Shown here: positions 48,564-58,675 of the stretch, in pieces
Numbering within the stretch: position 1 is the first letter of the stretch
Layout: each line of letters opens with the position of its first letter
DNA from: Megamerina dolium
Lineage: Eukaryota > Arthropoda > Insecta > Diptera > Megamerinidae
Length of the DNA stretch: 64,000 nt
Direction of reading: 5' to 3'
Assembly: GCA_963854835.1 (NCBI GenBank)
Contig: OY978525.1
Span: forward strand, 104,638,417 to 104,702,416
The notes under the pieces: model-generated
What the model was told of the DNA's origin: nothing
The model's database searches: none
Seen by the model: only the letters and a program-made list of their open reading frames with translations
Position numbers and translations under genes: made by a program

Positions 48564-49239
48564 CGGTGGACAGACCTTAACGCTGGCCTGCATGCAGTCC
48601 TAGCCTGAACGTTTCTCTAGCATAGGGGACTTACACTAGAGAAATGCGATAGAGAATCTTTAAATTTCCTGCTACACTGCAGTCTGTCCTTCACCGAAGG
48701 CTTCAAATAAAATAAGGTAGAAGGTGAGTGAATTACAGAGATTCAAATTGAGTTCAAGTTGATTTGAGCTGCAAGGAAATGGTAGTGGATATCCCATTGC
48801 AATGACCCTTCGCTGGGCTTAGTGCACATTACAGTGTGAACACTTTTACCCACTTATCAATCAACTAGAGTAAAAAAAGAAAAATACCTTTAGCATCACA
48901 ACTACGATATTACGGTGGACAGACCTTAACGCTGTCCTGCATGCAATCAGCGTCTGAACATTTCTCTAATATAGGGGACTTACACTAGGGAAATGCGATA
49001 GGGAATCTTTAAATTTCCTGCTAAATCTCAATTTGTTTCTCAGCGAAGGCTCCAAATAGAATGAGGTAGAAGCTGAGCGAATTACACAGATTCAAATTGA
49101 TCCCAAGCTGGTTTGAGCTGCAAGCAAATGGTAGTGGTGGCAATGACCCTTTGCTGTGCTTAGCGCACATTACAGTGTGGACACTTCTACCTACTTATCA
49201 ATCGGCTAGAAGAAAAAAAATTACCTTTAGCATCACAAC
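48564..49239 (+). repeat. 349-bp tandem duplication
   Basis: Unit 1 (48564-48912) and unit 2 (48913-49239) start CGGTGGACAGACCTTAACGC and end CCTTTAGCATCACAAC. They are about 80-85% alike by eye; unit 2 lacks about 22 bp. Landmarks at the same relative positions are GGGGACTTACACTAG, GAATCTTTAAATTTCCTGCT, GGTTTGAGCTGCAAG-like and GCACATTACAGTGTG. No coding frame spans the units. Class unknown; it looks like two units of a satellite or a duplicated transposon interior. Confidence 0.85.
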
Positions 49240-49860
49240 TTCCTTGAGGATTACAGCTATTTGCATTTAAAATCGCTAACAACATTGTGAGCAAATAATC
49301 AAATTTCCTAACCTTCAATCATATGCAAAAAAAAATATCGACTGCTCATTAACAAAATTTATAAAGGAAATCAGAAGAAGAACAAAAATATAATCAAATC
49401 TAACAGGAAAAAATCAACTGACAAAAATTTACTCACATCCTTTCGTTTAGCTCAAAGCATTTCCATGCCATTTCACTTGCAATAAACAAGTAAACAGAGG
49501 AAGAGAAATCAAAAACAAAAACAAAAAACTTCAAATTAAACAGAATAACATCAAAAGCAAAAAAAAAAAACAAAAAAAAAAAAAACAAACAAATGAATGA
49601 TAATAAATGATGAAAGTTGGTACAAAAAAAAAAGAAAAACAACAAAAAATAAGGGGAAACTCATACACATGCACGCACATATGGTCACACACATATACGA
49701 TACTAAATGTAAGCAATCAATTCACCTTGCGGAAAAGCAACAATCATGTTGGTCAATATTTGCAATAAGCAAACATTGTGAATACGATGAGTACCATCAG
49801 CAGTACCATGAGTACATATAGAGTAAGAGTAGTCAACAGTAAGTTTTCAACTTTACTAAC

Positions 49861-49897
<37 letters not shown>

Positions 49898-50470
49898 TAT
49901 TTATATGTATGAACTACGATATACTCAAATGTAGGTACATATGCTGGTACATGTTGGTGGCTACTCCTACCCAACACCATTTTCATGTTTATTCTATTTT
50001 CTCTGTGTTTTTTTGTTTGTTTGTTTATTCTTTGTTTTGTTTTATGGAATAAAAAGAAATTGAGAAATTTTAAAATAAACAACAAGAACAAACCAAATCG
50101 TAGATCATAAGAGACATCACTTTATATGAGTACAGAAAGAAAAATTAAATAGCAAGCAATGAAGGGTTAAACAAACACCTTTTGCCTGAATTTTTTGTTG
50201 GTTTTTTTTTTTTGACAAAATTCCCAATAAAAGTATAACAATAAACTAAGCAGAAATCAGGGAATTTGTGAAAAAAATAAAACCGATCAAGCGCACTTCC
50301 CACACCAATACAAATGTACAAATGTTGCTCGCATAGCAATCAAGAAAGAATGAGTTTATTATTCACACGACCTTAATTTATGTTTGAAAAGCTTAACCGT
50401 TTTATAAGCTTTTCAGCCCTTTAGTAATAAACAAAAACAATAAATAAAACAAAATAATAATCGTATCATA
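49240..50470. other. Gene-free A-rich DNA with CA microsatellite
   Basis: Long A-rich runs at 49500-49650 and (CA)n at 49862-49893. The Phe- and Lys-rich frames are translations of these. Nothing else recognised. Confidence 0.65.
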
Positions 50471-51730
50471 GATGATGGTGTATATGTTCTACCAACCGAC
50501 CATAACGAGATCAGAGAGGCCATTTCTATGCTGATAAACAACAAAACTGCAGGTGCTGATGGCCTGCCTGCGGAGTTTTTTAAGACCGGAGACAATGAGG
50601 TGCTCACCAGCGTACACGAGATCATATGCAGAATATGATTGGATAAAAGTATGCCCGATTATTGGAGGCTCAGTGTTTTCTGTCTCATACATAAGAAAGG
50701 ACACTCTAAAATTTGCGGCAACTACAGTGGAATAAATCTTCTTAGCATCGCATACAATGTTCTATCGAGCGTACTATGTGAAAGATTGAAGCCTATGTTT
50801 AACAACCTGATTGGACATTATGGACATTGTGGCTTCAGTACTGGTAAATTCACCATCAACCAGGTTTCCACACTGCGCCAAATCCCAAATGGAGAAGATT
50901 CAAGAAAAACTGATCGACACTTACTATCTATTTGTTGATTATAAAGTCACTTTCGACAGTCCGGTAAAGGATAACCTCTACACAACAATGTCTGAGTCCG
51001 GTATTCCTGCGAAGCTCATTTGTCTTTGAAGAATAACTCCCGTTGTGCAGTGAAAATTAGGAGGGACTGAACGGGGTTTCAAATTCGGATTTTGGAGAAA
51101 ATAATACGAACTGGCGTCGGCATCTTGGACAGCACGTCACTGTTGAAAACTACGCTTTTGACTTCATCTATCTGTGAAACAAGCATTAACACCAGTAATG
51201 ACGTCAGCTTAGAGGTATTGCGAAGGGTCAGTTTTGCTTAGATTTTGCTAAGGCTTTTGCTAAAAACTAGAACTACTTTGGGCTAAGTAAGCAATTGAGA
51301 ATGGCGCCGAAGCTTGGACAATTTCCACCTCAGATGACAAAATACTCAGGTTTTTCGAAAGAAAAGTCCTACGCAAGATCTTTGGACCTATTTGCGTTGT
51401 TGGCGGGTATCAGGTAAGGTGCAACCATCAGCTGTATGAGCTGTATGCCAACACCGACATAGTAAAACGCATTAAAATTCTGCTTCTGCGTTGGCTACGC
51501 CATATCGATTCAAACACCTAAGAAGGTGCTATATTCGGTACCCGCTGGTGGACGACGCAGAAGAAGCAGACCTAACCTACGGTGAAAAGACCAACTACTG
51601 GAGAGATTGTAAGCGTTTGGAATTTCTAATTAGCGTCAGCTAGCGAAAGAAAAAATTGCCTGGCGAAGCATCCTACATTCGGCTTAAATCGATTTTCGGT
51701 TGCAATGGCCACGTAAGTATGTAAGTAAGT
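50471..51730 (+). mobile_element. RTE-like LINE, plus-strand copy
   Basis: Begins DDGVYVLPTDHNEIREAISM, NNKTAGADGLPAEFFKTG (region entering the RT), then SVFCLIHKKGHSKICGNYSG, YNVLSSVLCERLKPMFNNLI, FSTGKFTINQVSTLRQI, LFVDYKVTFDSPVKDNLYTT and SESGIPAKLICL. The YADD-containing palm is deleted at about 51060. The C-terminal part follows: GAEAWTISTSDDKILRFFER, KVLRKIFGPICV, HQLYELYANTDIVKRIKILL. The 3' end is GGCCACGTA (octamer-like at 51708-51715) plus TAAG-type repeats. It has many stops and frameshifts. Confidence 0.87.
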
Positions 51731-53136
51731 TTATTTTATGGTCAGTGCCCTTAAAAATGAAGATAGGGGATAATTATATTCGATGGAAGGTTTAGGTGTA
51801 ATAAACAATGGGAATCTCTCATACATTTTACTGCGCTAGGAACAATTTCTGGGCATGTATTTCATGTGTTTTTAGAATTATTTCGGGAGGATGCCGTCTT
51901 AAGTGGTAGGGTATAGGATATTAATATATTTGAAGATAATATTGGGGTGGGAAACTGTATGCTAGACCCCCTGAAAAGTAGAGAAAGAGATGAAGCATGT
52001 TCCAAAGAAATATTACGGGGAAAATTATGGGATGTCTGTGAAATATGTTCTACCTCTAGAGGAGACTGCTAGGAGTGGAGGAAATAATGTTTATAAAAAC
52101 ACCAATTTGGTACGGGAGGTACGGGAGTGAGTATGTTTCGGTAAAATATTAGATATAAAATATTAATGGGCGTTGATGATACATTTTACTCCGCACGGAG
52201 TGACTCTTGGACTGCTATGGGGTGTTTTGTCAATTTATCTCCGAAATATCTTTTAGGGTTGACCTCGATGTGGCGCCCTTTACCCCCAACTGATCTTCAC
52301 CATTTTGTTTCTCATGCATTTTTTTTTTTTTTGTGCAACCTCAGAAAATGTAGTGCTGTATATCTTCGTTCCATTATTAATGATCTCCATATGTTCTTTA
52401 ACCATAGCTAATTTATTATATCATTTCGTTACCGTTATTTGGTAGAGTGAGCGTTGTTATAATTGTTGTTGTAATCATTGTCAGCTGATTTCGCTTTGTT
52501 TTTTCTGGTTGTAGTTGTATTTATGTTCCCACAAAGAGCTTCGAATAAGTTTTGATTGGCCCTGTACATAGTTCAACCAATTTATAGAAAAGTCTATACT
52601 TACTTTTGTCCTTTATTAGTTAGACCTGATATCATGTATTCATCATAAGCACCTAATACTTCTAACAATTCTTCTCACAATCAATCGAAGCCTTAGGAAT
52701 TTTCAAGAAGATGTAATTAACATCAAAAAAATGCTCCGGACAGATAAAGTGAAGTTGACGGCATTAATTCCTTCTCCTTTCCCTAACCCGGAGTTTCCTT
52801 GCCTTTTGGGGAAACGGACCTAATCTGTCTTCGGATTCTAAAGTAGTTATAATATTTATTATGCAAATATATCGAATAGAATTCACCATTTTCTACTAAA
52901 TTTTCAAGGAGTAGAAGTATCGAAAGGTGTTTCGAGTACTACTCAAATTGAACAGCAATACTAGACGACAGGATCGGCGAATTACTCTGTTATTAATTAT
53001 TATTGCACATATTTGTTGTATGCTATCGTTGCTATTGTTGTTGTTTTTGCTTCTGCTACTGCTCTGCCTTTATTTGCCAATTTTATAACATTCAATTTGA
53101 TATTGTTTCCATTCTAATGCTTTCAGTCAATGCCAC

Positions 53137-53169
<33 letters not shown>

Positions 53170-53637
53170 TGCTATCGTCCTCATCGTCCACTAAACATGT
53201 TTATTATTTGTTGGTAAATCACCAATTTACCAATTTCAAGCAGCGATTACTATTACCTGCAACACAAACATATTCATACCTATATGAACGACCATATATG
53301 TAAGTATATCTATGGATTTGTTTATACACATATTTGGTTAGTCATGTTGATATGCTTTTGTTGATTAATGCCATACATACATAAAGACTAAACATTTTTG
53401 TAGAAGGACGACAGTGAAGTATCCGTACCATATACGACATGTAAGCCACAAAATGTATGAATGGGAATGTGTATTTTATTTGTTCTCAGTTGGTTCAATT
53501 GGTTTTATATTGGTTGACTATAAAGACAGTTATATGTAATATAAACAATGAATGTATATCTAATGTCATGCCTATTGTTATTATTGTTCTTGATACATGT
53601 ATCTACTGTGTATATACATATGTTTATGCAATATTAC

Positions 53638-53668
<31 letters not shown>

Positions 53669-54589
53669 TCTGAACTTAAGGTTGCATTGTCAAAAGGTCA
53701 ATCATCACAACAACAAAAACAACTAAAGTAGAGGTGATTAACTTAAATGAATTTTAATAGCAAATATTGTATTTATTTATGTGTCTGTTTGTTTGCACGT
53801 GATTGCTTTTATTCATAAATTTTTAATAGTAACTTTAATACTAATGGATTTCATAAAATTGAAATTTGAATGTGAATATCAAACTCTTGTTTTGAGTTTA
53901 TTTTATATCAAAAAGATTATTAATACTCGTATATATCTATCACATTTTCTTTCTTTCTCTTAAGCTCTAATATTCTTGTTTGCAATCAATTTCAATAATA
54001 TCACATGCTTTAGTTCTATGCATCTCATAGAAATATCATACAGCACGTTTATTAATTTAAATTTGTAGCCTTTCTTAGCTCTTTTATAAAATTTTCAAAT
54101 CCTTTTATCCTTTCATCAATTTCACTCATTCTGAGAGGACATTATTCTTTTGAATGAAATTTGGGATTTTCTATTTTTTTTTTTATTAATTTATTTATTT
54201 TGAATTCAATCATAATTTTTTATTATTTTAAAACTTCATTCATTAAGAGGAGATTATAAATTGTATACAACATTAATTAAATACAAATAGTGACAAATAA
54301 TTGGCCGTTGTATTCATTCTCACCTACAAACATATTTATAATGTACACAGGGAAAAATATTGAAAAATTTAATTTTTAAAATATTTTTAAATCTTATCCC
54401 AGTTATAACTACAAAAACCCCCCAAAAAAACAATGAAAAATTAATTCTAGTTCTTGAAATAAACCAAATTTTGTACAGTGTAAAATTAGTAATAATTACA
54501 GTGTTGCTTTTTAAAACAACAATTTCCTTGTCCTTGCAAGCAATTGTTTCTACATGTGTCTATTCAGGTCAATATCTTTGGAGCAAAAT
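51731..54589. other. Gene-free DNA with CAT and TTA microsatellites
   Basis: (CAT)n at 53134-53169 and (TTA)n at 53634-53669 explain the Ile- and Leu-rich frames. The part 51740-52430 is less repetitive (81-codon frame 52166-52411 without motifs) and unassigned. Confidence 0.55.
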
Positions 54590-55310
54590 GAATGAAACCG
54601 GAAAAATGGTTACAGTTTTTCTTCGATAAAGGCGAAAACGCAAGTCAGACTGCTTAAAATGTGAATAGTGTTTATGGTCCTGATACTGTAACAGCCAATC
54701 ATGTTTCATCGATTCCATTCCGGTAATTTTGATGTCAAAGATGCAAGGCCAATTGTCGAAAATATCGATAAAATAAGGGAAGTCTGATCGTCATGTAAGC
54801 TGTGTTTCTATTGCCCATTGCACAAAAAACCGTGTGGAATCATTAAAATAAGGCTGGATACAAAAAGAATCGCAACAAAATCGATCCATTTTTGAAGCGG
54901 ATGGTTACTGGTGATGAAAAGTGGGTCACTTATGACAACGTCAAGCGAAAACGCTCGTGGTCGAATTCCGGTGAGCTGGCGCAAACGGTGGTCAAGCCAG
55001 AATTGACGGTCAGGAAAGTTTTGCTATGTGTTTGGAGGGATTGGCAGAGAATCATCAACTATGAGCTGCTCCCTTACGGCCAAACTCATAATTCGGACCT
55101 GTACTGTCAACAATTAGACCTCCTGAAAGAAGCAATCGCCCAGAAGTGACCAGCTTTGGCGAATAGGAGAGGAGTTGTGTTCCATCAGGACAACGCCAGG
55201 CCACACATATCGATAGTGACACACCAGAAGCTCCGTTGGGTTGGGAGTTCTTATGCATCCACCTTATAGTCCGGACCTGGCGCCATTCTGGGATCATTCT
55301 AACTATGCTA
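54590..55310 (+). mobile_element. Mariner relic (cecropia/SETMAR-like)
   Basis: Pieces in order: KWLQFFFDKGENASQTA and NSVYGPDTV (N-terminal DNA binding), MVTGDEKWVTYDNVKRKRSW (first catalytic Asp, in the frame 54892-55149), VRKVLLCVWRDWQRIINYEL, LYCQQLDLLKEAIAQ, RGVVFHQDNARPHISIVTHQ (second Asp), then decayed YASTL-SGPGAI in place of PPYSPDLAP. The C-terminus is lost. The 85-codon stretch around the first Asp is intact. No TIRs identified. Confidence 0.87.
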
Positions 55311-55725
55311 AATAAAATCTTCAATTTAATGCAAAAATAATGGATGTCTTTTTACTAGGCCTCATATAAAATATTTTTATATATTTTGTTCAGTGTAATT
55401 TAAAAGATTAATTGTTTTTTTTCAAAATCAATTCAAATATAAGCAAAAGCAACAAATATCTTTTGTGAATAATAGATATAAATGAGAGGTAGAGTAAGCA
55501 ATTTAATTATGTTAATCGTACACAAATGTAACGCAAAAACTAAAAAAAAAAATCATATATAAAATAATGTGGGAAAAAATTATGAAATATAATACTTAAT
55601 TAATGTATTAAATTCCCGCAATTAATAAGTAAATCCTACATGAATATTAACAATGTATACTATAAATGCTTTTTATCTGCCTTAATACAAATAGCCGTCA
55701 AATGTGATTTAGTACAAGCATTTAT
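55311..55725. other. Gene-free AT-rich DNA
   Basis: No recognisable feature between the two transposon relics. Confidence 0.6.
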
Positions 55726-56455
55726 ACAGGGTGGACCAGTGACAGCTCTTTCCTATTGGAAATATTGATAGAAATCAGTATTATATTGTACAACGTTGGG
55801 AAATAATGCAAACTTATTTCCGAAGTCAATGTTGTTGTGTAGCCTAAACAGTGCGTTTATTGTAAAGAAGTTTTGACCGAAATGAGACACTCACGTCGTC
55901 TGCTGGACGCAAGTTTGTGCAAAAATTTCATGAGATTGGCATGCTTATGAACAACATTTACGGTCTCCGTCGTCAATTGATGCGCACCGAGATGAGAATG
56001 TGGCTGCCGTAGCCGAAAGTGTGCGACTCAGTCTCGGAACATCGACTCGCCAACGACCTCAAGAACTCAACATGTATATCTATGGACCGAAATTGAAAAC
56101 ATGTACTTGGACGATCTTTGGTTTCAGCAGGATGGCACGTCGTGCTATACAACCCATGCCCCAATCGATCTTTTACGCACCAAGTTCAATAATCGTATTA
56201 TCACCCGTTTTGGTATTGTAAATAAGACACCTCGGAGCTGCAATTTAACGCCGTTAAAATTTTTTTGTGATTTACCGTGAAGAGTCGAAGTTATGAGAAC
56301 AATTCATTAAATGATTTAGGCCCTTAAGGCGACTATTCATTAAGCCATTCGTTAGATAAAGCCAGAAACCGTCACCAAGGTCTTGGAAAACTGGGTTGAT
56401 AGGATGCGCTACTGTGAAGCCAGCCAAAGCAGCCACAAGAATGAAGTCGTATTCC
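55726..56455 (+). mobile_element. Mariner-like element, part before the LINE insertion
   Basis: Starts with TIR-like CAGGGTGGACCAGTGACAGC after TA (55724-55725). Coding remains: AGRKFVQKFHEIGM, RSPSSIDAHRDENVAAVAES, RQRPQELN; then an internal deletion removing the first catalytic site; NMYLDDLWFQQDGTSCYTTH (second Asp), IDLLRTKFNNRIITRFG, TPRSCNLTPLKFFL (last Asp replaced by Lys), ETVTKVLENWVDRM. At 56455 it is interrupted within the final NEVVF codons by an RTE-like LINE and resumes at 57653. Confidence 0.87.
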
Positions 56456-57638
56456 TTACTCACTTACTTATGTAGCCATAAGAACCGAATATCGATTTAG
56501 GCTGAAAATAACATGCTTCGCCAGCCATCTCTGTTCTTCGCTAGCTGGCGCCAGTTAGGTTCTTCAGTACTTTGTATTTCCACCGGAGGTTAGATCTTCC
56601 TCGTCTGCGTCGTCCTCCAGCGGGTTCCGAATATAACACCTTTTTAGCTGAAGCGTGTTCTTCCATTCGCTCGGCATGACCTAGCCAGCGCAGCCGCTGG
56701 ATTTTAATGCACTTTACTATGTCAATATCGGCATACAGCTCGTATAGCTCATGGTTGTACCTTATTCGGTACTCGCCACCAACGCAAATAGGTTCAAAGA
56801 TCTTGCGTAGGACTTTTCTCTCGAAAACTCCAAGCATTCGCTCATCCGAGGTGGAAATTGTCCAGGCTTCAGCGACATATGTTAGGACAGGCATGATTAG
56901 AGACTTGTAGAGTGTAGTTTTCGTTCTTCGAGAGAGGGCTCGACTTCTCAACGCATGATCTCCAAGCTGACGTCATTACTGCTGTTAATGCTGGTTCCAA
57001 AATAGACAAAGTCCCTTACTACTTCAAAAGCGTAGCTGTAAACAGTGACGTGCTGTCCAAGACGCCGGGACTCTTTGTTTGTTGGCACTAGGTACTTTGT
57101 CTTGCCCTCGTTCACCGTAAGATCTATTCGACGTGACTCTCGTTGCAATTCAGAGAATGATGTACAGACTTCTCACGAGTTGACATCGATTATGTCAATA
57201 TCGTCGGCATATACCAGCAGCATGACACTTTTGTTGGAGATAGTGCCATTATGTCGTAAATCTGCAGCTCGTATAATTTTCTCCATAATAATGTTGAAGA
57301 AGTAACACGATAACAAATCACCTTGTCTGAAACCTCGTTCGGTATTAAACGTAGGTGAGAGATCCAGAGATTCTTTCCAATTTTCACTGCACAACGAGAG
57401 TGAAGCAGTGTCATTCTGCAAAGTCGAATGAGCTTTGCAGGAATACCGAACTCAGACATTGTTTCGTAGAGGTAATCCCTTACCGGACTGTCAAAAGCGG
57501 CTTTATAATCAACAAATAGATGGTGTGTGTCGATCTGTTTTTTTTGGGTCTTCTCCAGGATTTGGCGCTGTGTGAAAATCTGGTCGATAGTGGATTTACC
57601 AGGTCTGATGCCACACTGATACGGTCCAATCAGGTTGC
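56456..57638 (-). mobile_element. RTE-like LINE inserted in mariner-like element (14-bp TSD)
   Basis: The best LINE copy. The 3' end, at the left, is GGCTACATA plus TAAGTAAGTGAGTAAG (complement of 56456-56476). Read leftwards from 57638: NLIGPYQCGIRPGKSTIDQI, HHLFVDYKAAFDSPVRDYLY (first catalytic Asp), SEFGIPAKLIRLCRMTLLHS, GFRQGDLLSC, LVYADDIDI (catalytic YADD), LTVNEGKTKYL, then RSRALSRRTKTTLYKSLIMP, AEAWTISTSDERMLGVFERK and RLRWLGHAERM. The C-terminal frame 56541-56951 is open for 136 codons; three other frames cover the RT, so it is frameshifted. TGAAGTCGTATTCC (56442-56455) and TGAAGTCGTGTTCC (57639-57652) form the target duplication. It is 5'-truncated, as is usual for target-primed reverse transcription. 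Confidence 0.92.
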
Positions 57639-57652
57639 TGAAGTCGTGTTCC

Positions 57653-57730
57653 ATAAATGTTAAATTATTAAATTTTCTATATATTGGCGTTTCAAGTTTT
57701 TATTGTGTTATACATATATACAATACATAT
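57653..57730 (+). mobile_element. Mariner-like element, 3' remainder
   Basis: After the LINE and its target duplication the mariner-like sequence continues: CATAAATGT completes VFHKC-stop, followed by AT-rich 3' sequence. The right TIR is not seen; a SINE tail begins at 57731. Confidence 0.65.
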
Positions 57731-58093
57731 AAAAAAAATAAATATGTGGCACTTAAAGCCCCAAAGGGCTCATTGGCCGAGCTTCTCTTCCATTACTGTT
57801 GTGCGTCTTAAATTTTGGACAATATTAGAAGGGACCTACTTACTTTAGACGGTTCCGAACGGCAGAACACTTATGACATCACTTTTTCTGAGCTTTCTCA
57901 CAGAGTTCTTTTAGAAGCTTTTTCATGGCAAGTTGTTACTGTCGGAAGAATTGCCAATTGCTTGCCGACAGGTGAGTACCGTTCGAAAGAAAAATCTTAT
58001 CGATATTAAATTTGTTATGCATCAGCCGGGGATTAAACCACGACCTACAGATCAGAAGGCGAACACACTTAACCACTGAGCTACGGCACCCAC
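57731..58093 (-). mobile_element. tRNA-derived SINE, full-length reference copy
   Basis: The cleanest copy of the family, about 350 bp plus tail. On the minus strand: GTGGGTGCCGTAGCTCAGTG head with box A-like TAGCTCAGTGG, box B-like GGTTTAATCCC (complement of 58028-58038), body with CGAACGGTACTCACCTGTCG, GCCATGAAAAAGCTTC, CTTCTAATATTGTCC, a short hairpin AGCCCTTTGGGGCT, and the end GTGCCACATA (complement of 57743-57752) plus an A/T tail at 57731-57742. Box A and box B imply RNA polymerase III transcription. No protein is encoded; the frame 57815-58009 is chance. Confidence 0.95.
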
Positions 58094-58102
58094 AATATAT
58101 AT

Positions 58103-58675
58103 ACCGGGTGGTTTTTTTTAGAGTGAAGCACTTTGAAATTTGGAAAAAAATACTAAATGTTATATTCTAAATTAAAAATTGACTTATTGGAAGGATAATT
58201 TTATGCAATTAGTATTTAAAAATGCTTTCGGGCAAATCACTGCTGAGGCTGGCTAGAACGTTGCGTAATGTGGAAACCCAATTTTCGTCTAGTTTCTTAG
58301 GCAATTGGGGCCAGATCTGGGTTCATCAAAATTGCTGGTTTATCAGCATGAACAAGCCCTTTCACATATCCCCACAACAAATAGTCCAGAGGCATTAATT
58401 CGCAAGATCTTGCAGGATAGTTCACAGGTCCATTTCGCGAAATCATTTTGTCACCAAATGTTTCCTTAAATAAATCGATTGTTATGTTCCATGTATGGCT
58501 ATTGGCCATGTATTGTTATGTTCCATATTCATATCACGCAACTGGGCAATCAATTAGTCAGTTATCATGGCGCTGTAGCGATCGCCATTGACGGTTATGT
58601 TGTTACCTGCCGCAATTTTGAAGAAGTATGGACCAATGGCTCCACCAGCTCCAAGTGCAGTTCTGGCATTTTTCT
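58103..58675 (-). mobile_element. Mariner-like relic, 3' half
   Basis: Starts with CCGGGTGGTTTTTTTTAGAG (3' terminal region). Minus-strand coding pieces from 58670 leftwards: GGAIGPYFFKIAAGNNITVN, GDRYSAMITD, LRDMNMEHN, SHTWNITIDLFKETFGDKMI, SRNGPVNYPARSCELMPLDY and YLLWGYVKGLVHADKPAI. The last motif keeps an Asp (MPLDY); the QQDGA site is gone. The N-terminal half and first catalytic site are missing. Confidence 0.85.

Noticed and set aside
53457..53726. 89-codon Leu-rich frame
   Set aside because: Its hydrophobic part is a (TTA)n microsatellite; the rest has no motif.
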